Assembly: GCA_947631595.1 (NCBI GenBank)
Contig: CANRLZ010000006.1
Location: 1-58,084 of the forward strand
Length of the DNA: 58,084 nucleotides
Direction: 5' to 3'
Source: an uncultured Oscillospiraceae bacterium
Lineage (GTDB): Bacteria > Bacillota > Clostridia > Oscillospirales > Oscillospiraceae
Both the position numbers and the translations under genes were made by a program. Shown here piece after piece: positions 8,858 to 16,411 of this stretch (position 1 is the first letter of the stretch; the number at the start of each line of letters is the position of its first letter). The notes under the pieces are model-generated. The model was not told the DNA's origin. It searched no databases and saw nothing but the letters and a program-made list of their open reading frames with translations.

Positions 8858-10129
8858 ATGAACCTGGGCGGAAAACTGTTGGCGCTGCTGGGGGCGTTCG
8901 CCCTGCTGCTCCCCATGGCCCAGGCGGGCTTTTACGACACCAACACCCCATACGATCAATATGAGCGGTTCGCCGACCCCGACGAGACCTACCCCCTCTA
9001 TACCGAGGACGAACTGGCGGCGAAGTGGGAGAAACTCAGGGAGCGCTACCCCGACGGGTGCTACTGGAACTACCCCGTGGACCAGCCCTACTGGGACGAG
9101 GACGGGGCGATCGTCCCCGAACTCTACGAGGCCACCACCGACCACCCCTGCGACGGCGAGCGCTACACCTGCAAGGAGCAGTGCGTCGGCTTTGCCTGGA
9201 TGCTGGCAGACCTCCTCTACCGGGGACAGGCCACCGGGGACGCCTACTCCGCGCCGGGGTACACCCCCCTGGACGCCGGCCAGGTGACCCAGCTTTTGCC
9301 CGGCGACATCATCGCCATCCACAACGGCGCCCTAAACCACGAGGCGATCGTCTACCAGGTGGAGGACGGCGAGATCACCGTGGCGGAGTGCTGGAGTTCC
9401 AGCCGCTCCGGCTGCCGGATCAGCTGGGGTCCCTTCAACGGCGCCCGGTCGAACGCCACCCTGGACGGCCTTCGGGCGCTGGCCGGGGAGGACGCCCTCT
9501 ACATCTTCCGCAGACCCCCCACCGTGGAGGACGCGCAGTCCGTCGGGGAGGAGGCGCAGCCCGCCGCCTCCCAGGCGCCGGAGGAGGCGCCGTCCACCGA
9601 GCCGGAGGAGACGCCGTCCACCGAACCGGAGGAGCCACAGCCCACAGTTCCAGCGGTCACCGTACCCTCCCAACTGGCCGCCCAGGAGACCTTTGACCCC
9701 ACCCTGGCCTACCCCAGCACCCAGACGGTGTGGGTGGACGGCCAGCCGGTGGTCTTCCAGTGCTACGCCCTGAAAAACGAGGCGGGGTATGACACCAACT
9801 ACATCCGCCTCCGGGATCTGGCCGACATCCTGCGCGGCACCCCGGCGCAGTTTGAAGTCGGCTGGGACCACGGCGTATTCCTCACCTCCAACGCGCCCTA
9901 CACCCCCAACGGCAGCGAGTACACCGTCCCCTTCACCGGCGCGCGGCCCTACGACCGCGCCGCCGCCAAAACCACCGTGGACGGCGCGGAGACCCCCATG
10001 GACGCCTTCCAGCTCGCTGACGACGACGGCGGCGGCTACACCTACTACAAACTCCGCGACCTGGGCGCCGCCCTGGGCTTCTCCGTGGACTGGTCCGCCC
10101 TGCGCGGCATCTCCATCCAGACCGCGTGA
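8858..10129 (+). CDS. Secreted CHAP/NlpC-like protein with C-terminal stalk (copper amine oxidase N-like) domain
   Basis: 423 residues from the ATG at 8858, which has GAGAGGGG upstream and opens a clean signal peptide (MNLGGKLLALLGAFALLLPM then AQA). An in-frame start at 8792 lies within the promoter and is rejected. The middle region has a papain-like Cys-His arrangement: C109 in CKEQCVGFAW and H161 in ALNHEAIVYQ, about 50 residues apart as in CHAP or NlpC/P60-type amidases. A Glu/Pro/Thr repeat linker (EEAPSTEPEETPSTEPEE) follows. The C-terminal part, with YIRLRDLADIL and YYKLRDLGAALGF, is the stalk domain common in Clostridia surface proteins. The likely role is cell-wall hydrolysis or remodelling, but activity is inferred. 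It could instead be a catalytically altered structural protein. Confidence 0.7.
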   Translation: MNLGGKLLALLGAFALLLPMAQAGFYDTNTPYDQYERFADPDETYPLYTEDELAAKWEKLRERYPDGCYWNYPVDQPYWDEDGAIVPELYEATTDHPCDGERYTCKEQCVGFAWMLADLLYRGQATGDAYSAPGYTPLDAGQVTQLLPGDIIAIHNGALNHEAIVYQVEDGEITVAECWSSSRSGCRISWGPFNGARSNATLDGLRALAGEDALYIFRRPPTVEDAQSVGEEAQPAASQAPEEAPSTEPEETPSTEPEEPQPTVPAVTVPSQLAAQETFDPTLAYPSTQTVWVDGQPVVFQCYALKNEAGYDTNYIRLRDLADILRGTPAQFEVGWDHGVFLTSNAPYTPNGSEYTVPFTGARPYDRAAAKTTVDGAETPMDAFQLADDDGGGYTYYKLRDLGAALGFSVDWSALRGISIQTA

Positions 10130-10142
10130 GCGCAAAAAGAGA

Positions 10143-10180
10143 CCCCCGCGGGCCTTGGAAACGCAAGGCTCGCGGGGGTT
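10143..10180. terminator. Terminator hairpin originally serving host tRNA-Gly
   Basis: ACCCCCGCG and CGCGGGGGT arms with an apical CCTTG/CAAGG stem and a T-run on the plus side. It ends the CHAP-like gene, and on the minus strand it lies just beyond the original 3' end of tRNA-Gly. A similar hairpin is carried by the prophage at 48912-48954. Confidence 0.75.
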
Positions 10181-10186
10181 TCTGTT

Positions 10187-10236
10187 CTGGAGCAGGTGAA
10201 GGGAATCGAACCCTCGTGTTCAGCTTGGGAAGCTGA
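10187..10236 (-). other. attL: 3' half of tRNA-Gly, prophage left boundary
   Basis: Fifty bases identical to 48959-49008. They hold the anticodon-arm 3' side, T arm, acceptor 3' strand and CCA of tRNA-Gly(CCC). After position 10236 the match stops, so this copy is only a tRNA remnant and cannot fold as a tRNA. Confidence 0.9.
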
Positions 10237-10253
10237 TAAAATCTTTGTAATTA

Positions 10254-11465
10254 CTAGGGTTCCGGGCTGATTTGACGAGCATCTGACGAGCATCCGTCCA
10301 AATACGCATCTAGTTTGTCCACTGACTGCCTTTTGTGGATGGCGTCCAGGTGGGTGTAGATATTCAACGTGGTATGCACGTCGGCGTGACCCATCTGGGC
10401 GCACGCCTGGACGGCGTCCACCCCGGAAAGGTAGAGCAACGTACAAAACGTGTGTCGGAGCCAGTGGAGGGTGATCGGCGGAATGGTCATGTCAAACCTG
10501 TGCTGCCCCGGCTTTTTCATCCGTTCCATGTCGGCCAGGGTGCGGGTGCCGTATTTGATGTTCAACTGACGCATATAGCTGGACCACAGCGCCGCCCAGG
10601 CCGACTGCGTCATTACCCGCCCATCCGTGGTGTGGATCACCAAATCGTTGTCTCGTGGCATGGCCTTCATGTAGTCGCACAGCCTGCGGGGAATATCTAC
10701 CACCCGCATCCCGGCGGCGGATTTGGTCAGTGGCCGCAGCGTCGGCACATCGTTGGGTGGGTATTCGATGGTCTTATTCACCCTGATCGTCTGGCCCTCC
10801 AGATCCACGTCTCCCCAGGTGAGGGCGGCCAGCTCCCCGCGGCGGAGGCCAGAGAGCATCATGATCACCGCCACCGCCTGCCCTCGCCCGGGCGTCTCCC
10901 AGATCCACCGTTGCTCCTCCGGCGTGAGGGCTCGGCGGCGCTCCACCGTCCGGGCCGGTTGGGTGAGCTTGACCATGTCCACTGGATTGGAGGGGATGAC
11001 CCGACCCACCGCCCGCTGCATGATCTGGCGGATGGTGGCGCGGTAGAATGAGACCGTGCGGGCGGCGTATCGTTTTTCCTGGAGTCCGACCAGGACGCGC
11101 TCGATATCGTCCGGGCGCACCTGGCTGATCTCGTAGCCCTTGAGGGCAGTCTTCCATACCTCAATGGCGTGGCGGTAGTTTTCCTTCTGCCGCCGGGTGA
11201 TCTCGGCGGCGTTTTTCAGGCGGAGGAGGTCATCGGCCCACTGGGCAAATGAATCCCGCCCAGCCAGCAGATCCACTCCTTTGCCGAGTTGATGTCGGAT
11301 CTCCGCCTCCTTCTCCCTCAGCTCAGGGACCGACCTGGCGTATATGCGTTGGTAGCGACGATTCCCCGTCTCGTCTCGACCCAGATAGATGGCCGCCTCG
11401 TACCGCCCGTCCTTCCGCTTTTTCGTATCGTCCGCCTCCTCCTTCTTGGTGTCCAAACTGGACAC
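10254..11465 (-). CDS. int: Tyrosine integrase of the prophage
   Basis: 403 residues. It has an N-terminal AP2-like arm-binding part (KRKDGRYEAAIYLGRDETGNRRYQ), a SAM-like core-binding domain near 75-170, and a catalytic domain with R208 (SGLRRGEL), H334 and R337 (LHWLRHTF), H360 (GH) and nucleophile Y370. It lies 18 bp inside attL, the usual place for the integrase. It would cut within the tRNA-Gly core. The GTG start at 11465 lies inside a copy of the 17-bp phage palindrome and has no visible Shine-Dalgarno. An in-frame stop lies just upstream, so no longer start is possible. Its C-terminal codons contain the paired left arm repeats. Translation may be coupled to the upstream exonuclease gene or repressed at the palindrome. 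Confidence 0.95.
   Translation of the reverse strand: MSSLDTKKEEADDTKKRKDGRYEAAIYLGRDETGNRRYQRIYARSVPELREKEAEIRHQLGKGVDLLAGRDSFAQWADDLLRLKNAAEITRRQKENYRHAIEVWKTALKGYEISQVRPDDIERVLVGLQEKRYAARTVSFYRATIRQIMQRAVGRVIPSNPVDMVKLTQPARTVERRRALTPEEQRWIWETPGRGQAVAVIMMLSGLRRGELAALTWGDVDLEGQTIRVNKTIEYPPNDVPTLRPLTKSAAGMRVVDIPRRLCDYMKAMPRDNDLVIHTTDGRVMTQSAWAALWSSYMRQLNIKYGTRTLADMERMKKPGQHRFDMTIPPITLHWLRHTFCTLLYLSGVDAVQACAQMGHADVHTTLNIYTHLDAIHKRQSVDKLDAYLDGCSSDARQISPEP
10273..10293 (+). repeat. Left arm-type integrase sites (two TGACGAGCAT repeats)
   Basis: TGACGAGCAT occurs at 10273-10282 and 10284-10293, spaced 11 bp, one helical turn. The same pair in the same orientation occurs at 48824-48844 near the right end. 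They lie in the last codons of the integrase gene. Confidence 0.75.
11449..11465. repeat. Dispersed 17-bp palindrome, copy 1
   Basis: GTGTCCAAACTGGACAC, eight-base arms with one mismatch around a single central base. It overlaps the GTG start codon of the integrase. One of six copies found only inside the prophage (others at 12657, 17237, 21820, 31921 and 46450). Candidate parS or stoperator. Confidence 0.85.
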
Positions 11466-11503
11466 GCAAAACTACGGCGATCACACTCAGTCTGTCGTGT
11501 CTA

Positions 11504-12637
11504 TCAACTGCCTGGTGTGGCGTCGTGTGACATCACGGCCCACGGGGATGATGGCGCACGTTCCGCCTTTTCCCTGGCCTCCTCGTATGCCTGGGCAATG
11601 TACGGGGCCAACGTCTCCAGATCATCGGGAGACTGAACAAATATCCGCGTGCCTAGGTCAAATTCTGCACGTGTCGCAACCGAGGTCTTATAGTCGCAGA
11701 CAATGCGATCCCGGCGGATGGGTATCACGATATACCGCATCTGGCCCGAGGTCTTCACCCCAAAGACCATCTGCCACCCGTAGCAGATGGTGGCAAGGTC
11801 TCCGCGTCTGGCGGTCAGTTTTTCGAGTTCTGCCCCTGCCGCCTGCAAGATCGCCCAGGCCCGTTCGAGGTAATCCACGGCGGATCCCGTCATCAACTTT
11901 GACAACGCATTGGCCTCCGCGCGGGACACCTCCCCGGCCTGCAACCGCTCCTTTTCTTCGCGCGTCCGCTGGCGTTGCAGGTCTGCCTCATGCTCCTGAC
12001 GCGCCTGCTCGGCGCTTACCTTCCGCCGCTTCGCCTCATACGCTCTTGCTCCGTCCGTCTTGCGGATCATTTTGAGCAGATAGTGCGTCGCGATACAATC
12101 CCCTTCCGCGGTATGAGGAGTACCCTCCAGGTACACGTTGAGGCGGAGATCGTCTAGCGCATAGCCCTGTTTTCGTTCTGGGAAGGCGTATCTGCTCCAG
12201 CGGAGTGTGTCAAAGCATGGGTTTTTCATCGTCACGTCGAGCCGCGTCTGGAGGAACTTCACATCAAATCCAATGTTATGACCGACCAGCACATTGTCCC
12301 CGATGAGATCCAGCAAGGGCTGCCTGATCTCATCCAGCAACGGGGCGGAGTAGACCCGGCGCCATGTGATCCCGTTTATCCGCGACGCCTCCCGGGGGAT
12401 CGCTCCAACTGGCCTGACGTATGAATGGAACCGGCCCAGCTCCTTCCCGTCGCGATAGTGGATCGCACAGACCTCCAGTATCTCGCAGGTGCAGGCGTCC
12501 AGGCCGCTGGTCTCCGTGTCTATGACAACATAGTCAGTGGGGATATAGTCGCACTCGTTGTAGTACCGCTTCAGAGCCATATATGGCGCGGCCTGAGTCG
12601 GAGCCGGGGGTGGAAACAGATAGGATAACAGGCCCAT
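11504..12637 (-). CDS. DnaQ-like (DEDDh) 3'-5' exonuclease
   Basis: 377 residues from the ATG at 12637, which has AAGGGAG upstream; an in-frame GTG at 12673 lies inside palindrome copy 2 and is rejected. ExoI is VIDTETSG with D40 and E42. ExoII is GHNIGFDVKFL. ExoIII is HTAEGDCIATHYLL. These are the metal-binding residues of the DnaQ/epsilon family, which degrades DNA or RNA from the 3' end. After the nuclease domain there is a charged coiled-coil segment (KRRKVSAEQARQEHEADLQRQRTREEKERL) and then an unassigned C-terminal domain of about 130 residues. It sits in the leftward operon between the RHH-like gene and the integrase, so it may be expressed in the lysogen. Its role (repair, host takeover or defence against other phages) is unknown. 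Confidence 0.85.
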   Translation of the reverse strand: MGLLSYLFPPPAPTQAAPYMALKRYYNECDYIPTDYVVIDTETSGLDACTCEILEVCAIHYRDGKELGRFHSYVRPVGAIPREASRINGITWRRVYSAPLLDEIRQPLLDLIGDNVLVGHNIGFDVKFLQTRLDVTMKNPCFDTLRWSRYAFPERKQGYALDDLRLNVYLEGTPHTAEGDCIATHYLLKMIRKTDGARAYEAKRRKVSAEQARQEHEADLQRQRTREEKERLQAGEVSRAEANALSKLMTGSAVDYLERAWAILQAAGAELEKLTARRGDLATICYGWQMVFGVKTSGQMRYIVIPIRRDRIVCDYKTSVATRAEFDLGTRIFVQSPDDLETLAPYIAQAYEEAREKAERAPSSPWAVMSHDATPGS

Positions 12638-12656
12638 ATTGATCTCTCCCTTTGCG

Positions 12657-12673
12657 GTGTCCAAATTGGACAC
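12657..12673. repeat. Dispersed 17-bp palindrome, copy 2
   Basis: GTGTCCAAATTGGACAC, a perfect 8+1+8 palindrome. It lies in the short gap between the RHH-like gene and the exonuclease ATG. Confidence 0.85.
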
Positions 12674-12682
12674 CGCTATTAT

Positions 12683-13000
12683 TTACGCCTGGTCATCCAC
12701 CAGGCCAAATGTATGAGTTTTTATATATTTCCCGCTGGACACCAGGTCATCAGCATAACTCACCAATTTCTCTTGGCCTTCTTCGTTGAGTTGGTCAAAC
12801 ATTTTGACGAGGTCTTCGCACAATACAGACCGCGCCGACAACAGGACGGGCTCCTGTTCCATGTCCGAGAGTCCCCGGTCTATTAGCGTTAGAATCGCCT
12901 GAGAGAGGTTTTTACACCCTGCAGTCTTTCCAAATTTGGTGATCTCCCCCAGTCGCTCGCTTGACACAGCAAATGTTACGCGTGGTTTTTGCGTTGGCAT
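12683..13000 (-). CDS. Small RHH-like DNA-binding protein, lysogeny side of the switch
   Basis: 105 residues, ATG at 13000 after GGGAGGGGGTG. The N-terminus reads as a beta strand followed by two helices (RVTFAVS, then FGKTAGCKNLSQAILTLIDRGL), which is the shape of a ribbon-helix-helix domain. The C-terminus (LNEEGQEKLVSYADDLVSSGKY) is a helix commonly seen at the end of phage repressors. It is the first gene of the leftward operon, divergent from a second RHH gene across a region with five GTTCNGAAC-type sites. The likely job is lysogenic repressor or its partner. No XRE-type CI repressor is seen on this side. Family assignment is by pattern only. Confidence 0.6.
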   Translation of the reverse strand: MPTQKPRVTFAVSSERLGEITKFGKTAGCKNLSQAILTLIDRGLSDMEQEPVLLSARSVLCEDLVKMFDQLNEEGQEKLVSYADDLVSSGKYIKTHTFGLVDDQA

Positions 13001-13029
13001 GATAGCACCCCCTCCCGTTTAATGAAAGC

Positions 13030-13058
13030 ATATTATCATAAGTTCATAACTCCCGCAA
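13030..13058 (-). promoter_or_regulatory. Leftward (lysogeny) promoter
   Basis: On the minus strand TTGCGG and TAATAT are 17 bp apart. An operator-like GTTATGAAC (13042-13050) lies inside the spacer. Confidence 0.5.
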
Positions 13059-13180
13059 GGTGAGGTTCAGAAAAAACTCCACAAAAATTGACTCTCATTT
13101 TTGGATAATAAGTTCAGAACTTTCGCCTTGACAGCACAAAGGTTCTGAACTATAATCAAACTCACTGGGAGGTTCTGAAC
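13042..13180. promoter_or_regulatory. Switch-region operators, five GTTCNGAAC-type sites
   Basis: Sites at 13042 (GTTCATAAC), 13065 (GTTCAGAAA), 13112 (GTTCAGAAC), 13142 (GTTCTGAAC) and 13172 (GTTCTGAAC). The last three are perfect palindromes spaced 30 bp apart. They bracket and enter both divergent promoters, as expected for repressor operators. Confidence 0.75.
13128..13156 (+). promoter_or_regulatory. Rightward early promoter, perfect consensus
   Basis: TTGACA and TATAAT with a 17-bp spacer. Operator GTTCTGAAC at 13142-13150 ends directly at the -10 box. GTTCAGAAC at 13112-13120 is just upstream of the -35, and another site lies past the start. A promoter this strong must be repressed in the lysogen. 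Confidence 0.9.
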
Positions 13181-13203
13181 TTTTTTGGAAGGGGGTGAAC
13201 CAC

Positions 13204-13380
13204 ATGACAAATATGCACCGCGTCTCCCTCGCTATCCCTGATGAGTTGGAGGCCAGGATTTTCGCACTGAGAAAGAACGAAGAATTTGCCCGATGCACGT
13301 ACTCGGAGTTGATCCGCAGACTGTTGGAGCATGGCCTAGCCATCGTTGCCGCAGAAAACAACGCTCACGCAAGCACATGA
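13204..13380 (+). CDS. Ribbon-helix-helix DNA-binding protein, first early gene
   Basis: 58 residues from the ATG at 13204, eight bases after GGAAGGGGG; a GTG at 13195 is in frame but overlaps the ribosome site. HRVSLAIPDELEARI followed by CTYSELIRRLLEHGLAI is a typical Arc/CopG RHH fold. It is the first gene after the early promoter and faces the other RHH-like gene, so it is the probable Cro-like counterpart acting on the GTTCNGAAC sites. Confidence 0.75.
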   Translation: MTNMHRVSLAIPDELEARIFALRKNEEFARCTYSELIRRLLEHGLAIVAAENNAHAST

Positions 13381-13408
13381 TGGACGGCACGGACGGGAGG
13401 TGATGACC

Positions 13409-13828
13409 ATGCAAGACATCAAGAAGCTGGGCGCGCAGTTGCAGGCCGCGCGGCTGGCGGCTGGTATGACGAGGATGGCGCTGGGGCGAGCGGCCGGGGT
13501 CAATTACCGGACGATCAGCCTTGCCGAAGAGGGCGCTACGGTGCCGATGCCGTACACCCTGACCCGACTGGCCAAGGCGTTGCCGCAGGCCGGACTGGAG
13601 GCGTGGCGGGATCCTGTGCTCCTGTACCACCGGCAGGTGCGCACGCAGAGACGGCAACGGAGCACTCAGCGATCCCTCCAATGGGATCCCGCGCAAGCCC
13701 CGGCCGAGAGGCGACCTCCGGCCCGGCCCAGGCCGACACTGAGCATCGGGGAGATCTGCCGCCGGGCCAAGGCGGCGGGGATGACCTATGGGGACTACGT
13801 GGACAAGATGCGCAGAGGGGAGGTGTAA
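13409..13828 (+). CDS. XRE-family helix-turn-helix regulator
   Basis: 139 residues from the ATG at 13409 after GGGAGGTG. Residues 1-60 form an XRE/Cro HTH (LGAQLQAARLAAGMTRMALG, then AAGVNYRTISLAEEG). A basic, Gln/Arg-rich linker follows (RQVRTQRRQRSTQRSLQWD). The C-terminus (SIGEICRRAKAAGMTYGDYV) is a short helical motif often seen in small Gram-positive phage proteins. Second early gene; probably a transcriptional regulator of the early operon. Its target site is unknown. Confidence 0.75.
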   Translation: MQDIKKLGAQLQAARLAAGMTRMALGRAAGVNYRTISLAEEGATVPMPYTLTRLAKALPQAGLEAWRDPVLLYHRQVRTQRRQRSTQRSLQWDPAQAPAERRPPARPRPTLSIGEICRRAKAAGMTYGDYVDKMRRGEV

Positions 13829-13830
13829 CT

Positions 13831-14193
13831 ATGAGCAGAGGACCGTGGAACCAGGCGAGGCGAGGACCCGCACCGGTGATGGACGTGGCCGATCTGCCCG
13901 CCGTCTGCACCGTGGCCGATGTGGCTCGGCTGCTCCAATGCACGGGGGCCTATGTCAGCAGGATCGCCGCGGAGGGCATTCTGCCGGCGTTCAAATTGGG
14001 CAACCGCTGGCGCTTCCGTCGGGAGGATGTGCGTGCGTACATCGACGGGGAGATTGACGCCATCGAGGCGAAAAAAATCCCCCTGGGGCGCGGGCACGCC
14101 ACCAAGGGGGACGGGATCGCGAGATCCCATGAGAACACAAGGGCATTATACCACAGCGCGGAACAGATTGCAAGGGGGTGTGACCCAGCATGA
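13831..14193 (+). CDS. Excisionase-like MerR/HTH_17 DNA-binding protein
   Basis: 120 residues from the ATG at 13831 (GGGGAGGTG upstream). The core (CTVADVARLLQCTGAYVSRI then GILPAFKLGNRWRFRREDV) is the winged helix-turn-helix of the excisionase/HTH_17 family. In phages such proteins bend att DNA and direct excision by the integrase, but similar domains also serve as regulators. It is far from the integrase gene, in the early operon, and that would make excision part of the lytic programme. Its stop overlaps the start of the next gene (ATGA-type overlap). Confidence 0.65.
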   Translation: MSRGPWNQARRGPAPVMDVADLPAVCTVADVARLLQCTGAYVSRIAAEGILPAFKLGNRWRFRREDVRAYIDGEIDAIEAKKIPLGRGHATKGDGIARSHENTRALYHSAEQIARGCDPA

Positions 14194-15041
14194 GGCACGA
14201 TTTGACGGCCTACTGGTCGGTGATTCCGGCTCCGGTGCTGCGGGACCCCGAACTCACGGCCTCCGCCGTGCTGCTGTACGCGGAGATCTCCACGCTATGC
14301 ATGGAGGACGGCTACTGCCGGGAAACCAACGAGCAGTTGGCCAAGCGCATGGACTTGAGCGTCTCCCAGGTGAGCCGTCTGGTGGCCCAGCTCACACGGC
14401 GGGGCTACCTGAGTTCCGGCATGACCCCTACCGAGACCGGGCGGGAGCGGCACATCTATGCGGGGATATTCCCGGCCGCCCAGGAGACGGACGATCTGAC
14501 GCCCGACCCCGCCCCGGGGGGGTATACGCAAAAATGCGCAGACCCCCCGGGGGGGTATACGCAAAAATGCGCAGACCCCCCGGGGGGTGTACGCAAAAAT
14601 GCGCAGACCCATGTAGGTGGTAGCAGTAAGAGTACGTACTACGTAGACGTAGATACTATAGAAAAGAAAAAAGAAAATAAAAAAGAAAAAAGAAAAGAGG
14701 CGCCCCGCGCTCGACGCGGGGCCTCGGTCCCCCAGTGGCGGCCGGAAGCCTTTGAGCGGTTCTGGGCCTACTACCGCCATAACGTCCGGGGGGAGGATCG
14801 GATGGCGGCCGTCCGGGAGTGGGACAGGCTCCAGCCTGACGACGATACCCTCCGTGCGATTGCCCGCGCCCTACAGTGGCAGGTGCGACGCTGGCGAGCC
14901 AACGGCGGGATCGGTATGCCATACGCCTGCCGCTATCTGAGTCACCGGCGATGGGAGGACGTGCCGCCGGAGGCGGATCCCGCTCCCGGAGATAACGGCC
15001 CCGCCGTGGTAGAGGGGAGGGATCTGCCCGTATGGACCTGA
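14190..15041 (+). CDS. Replication initiator (phage O-like, winged-helix), carrying the origin within its gene
   Basis: 283 residues. The N-terminal 95 residues contain a winged helix (ELTASAVLLYAEISTLC, NEQLAKRMDLSVSQVSRLVA), like helix-turn-helix replication proteins of Gram-positive phages. The middle holds PGGYTQKCADP twice and then an out-of-frame third copy read as VRKNAQT, followed by a Lys/Glu tract. The C-terminal domain (RPEAFERFWAYYRHNVRGEDRMAAVREWDRL) is typical of DnaB-loader/initiator proteins. It lies directly before dnaB and overlaps it by 10 bp. By analogy with lambda O, it should bind the iterons within its own gene and load the helicase. The linker residues look like a by-product of the DNA-level repeats. 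Confidence 0.8.
   Translation: MRHDLTAYWSVIPAPVLRDPELTASAVLLYAEISTLCMEDGYCRETNEQLAKRMDLSVSQVSRLVAQLTRRGYLSSGMTPTETGRERHIYAGIFPAAQETDDLTPDPAPGGYTQKCADPPGGYTQKCADPPGGVRKNAQTHVGGSSKSTYYVDVDTIEKKKENKKEKRKEAPRARRGASVPQWRPEAFERFWAYYRHNVRGEDRMAAVREWDRLQPDDDTLRAIARALQWQVRRWRANGGIGMPYACRYLSHRRWEDVPPEADPAPGDNGPAVVEGRDLPVWT
14513..14699 (+). other. Candidate theta origin: three iterons and an A/G-rich unwinding tract
   Basis: The unit TATACGCAAAAATGCGCAGA starts at 14523 and 14556; a third copy, with TGTACGC at its start, begins at 14588. Spacings are 33 and 32 bp, and C/G runs separate them. A TACGTA-rich palindromic segment (14631-14653) and a nearly pure A/G tract (14656-14699) follow. Iterons next to an easily melted tract inside an initiator gene is the lambda-ori plan. 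Confidence 0.7.
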
Positions 15042-16411
15042 CCCCCAACGACATCAACACCGTCCAGGCGAGCGTGATCGGCTCCATGCTGATTGACGAC
15101 AACTGCGTAGGGCGGGTGCTCCAGGAGCTGACGCCGGAGGACTTTTTGTCCGACGCCTACCGCTCCATCTATCTGGGGATCCGCAGCGTGTTCTCCGCCG
15201 GGCGGCCCGTGGATCTGATCACCCTCCTGGGGGCACTCCAGGCCGACCCCTCTGTGGAGTGGGCCAGGCTCCTCCGGGAGTGCATGGAAATCACCCCCAC
15301 CGCCGCCAATGTAGGCGCGTACATCCCCATCCTCCAGGCACAGTCCCGGTTGGCCCGGATCAAAACCCTGGGTAGTCAGGTGGCCACAGCCGACACACTG
15401 GATGAGGCGGCGGAACTGTTGGACAAGATCCGGGCCATTCAGGCGGGCGGCTCCCGGCTGCGGATCACCACGATGGATCAGGCCGTGGTGAGATTTTTGG
15501 AGCGCCAAGAAAAACAGACAGAACCGGAATACCTCCGATGGGGATTTTCCGCCCTCAACAGTCGGCTGCACATCGGGCGGGGCAAATTCGTGGTGCTGGG
15601 GGGCTATCCGTCGGACGGTAAGACGGCCCTGGCCCTACAGATGGCTCTGGCTATGTCGGAGCGGCGGCGGGTTGGGTTCTATTCGCTTGAAACCGACGAG
15701 GACACCTTGACAGATCGGCTCATAGCGGGGCGGGCGAATATCAGCATGGACGGGATCAAGCTCCGCACTCTGACCTCTGACGATTTTGCCGCTGTGGCCG
15801 ACGCCAGCGCCGTCCTGTCCGGGCGTCAGTTGGAGCTGATCACCACCGGCGGGCTGACGGTGGAGGACATTGGCGTGAGCGCCCTCAGTCGGCGCTATGA
15901 TGTGATCGTCGTGGACTACATCCAGCTCCTCCGCCCATCCACCCATCGCCGGAGCCGGTACGAGGAGATCACCGACATCTCCATGGCTCTGCACACCTAC
16001 GCCCAGCGCACCGGCGTCACCGTGCTGGGCCTGTCCCAACTGGCCCGCCCGGACCGATCGTCGAAGGCCCGGCGGGCACCCCGGATGTCAGACCTCCGGG
16101 AGTCTGGGCAGTTGGAACAGGACGCGGACGCCATCATGCTCCTGTACCGGGAGGCCCCAGATGACCCGACATCCCGACGGGTGCTGGTGCTCGAGAAAAA
16201 CAAGGAGGGCGAGACGGGCCAGATCTACCTGCGATTTGATGGCTCCGTCCAGACGTTTGCCCCGGCGGCCTCCAAGGACCTACCCCGCCCCACCAGCACA
16301 AGGCCGCGAGAGCCGGGTTATCAGCAGGTCAGTTTTCGGGACCTGCCGGACAATACGCCCGTCCCGTTTAACGCCGGGACGGAAAAAACACGAGAGGAGA
16401 ACATCCCATGA
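15032..16411 (+). CDS. dnaB: Replicative DNA helicase, DnaB family
   Basis: 459 residues. The N-terminal helicase-interaction domain (VQASVIGSMLID then LTPEDFLSDAYRSIYLGI) is followed by the RecA-like core. Walker A is GGYPSDGKTAL near residue 191, and Walker B is the hydrophobic run ending VVDYIQLL. LSQLARP and DLRESGQLEQDADAIMLLYRE are the conserved H3/H4 region and arginine finger area. It forms the hexameric helicase at the phage replication fork. It overlaps the initiator gene upstream and parA downstream (ATGA), so it belongs to one operon. Confidence 0.95.
   Translation: MDLTPNDINTVQASVIGSMLIDDNCVGRVLQELTPEDFLSDAYRSIYLGIRSVFSAGRPVDLITLLGALQADPSVEWARLLRECMEITPTAANVGAYIPILQAQSRLARIKTLGSQVATADTLDEAAELLDKIRAIQAGGSRLRITTMDQAVVRFLERQEKQTEPEYLRWGFSALNSRLHIGRGKFVVLGGYPSDGKTALALQMALAMSERRRVGFYSLETDEDTLTDRLIAGRANISMDGIKLRTLTSDDFAAVADASAVLSGRQLELITTGGLTVEDIGVSALSRRYDVIVVDYIQLLRPSTHRRSRYEEITDISMALHTYAQRTGVTVLGLSQLARPDRSSKARRAPRMSDLRESGQLEQDADAIMLLYREAPDDPTSRRVLVLEKNKEGETGQIYLRFDGSVQTFAPAASKDLPRPTSTRPREPGYQQVSFRDLPDNTPVPFNAGTEKTREENIP

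Noticed and set aside
10187-10236. Second tRNA-Gly gene at the left prophage end
   Set aside because: Only the 3' half is present; the sequence before the anticodon stem does not match a tRNA.
14513-14610. CRISPR-like array in the initiator gene
   Set aside because: Only three units, spacers of about 10 bases of C/G, and inside a coding gene; an iteron array explains it better.
14588-14610. Frameshift mutation in the replication initiator
   Set aside because: The third iteron is out of phase but the C-terminal domain is intact in the same frame, so no correction is needed.
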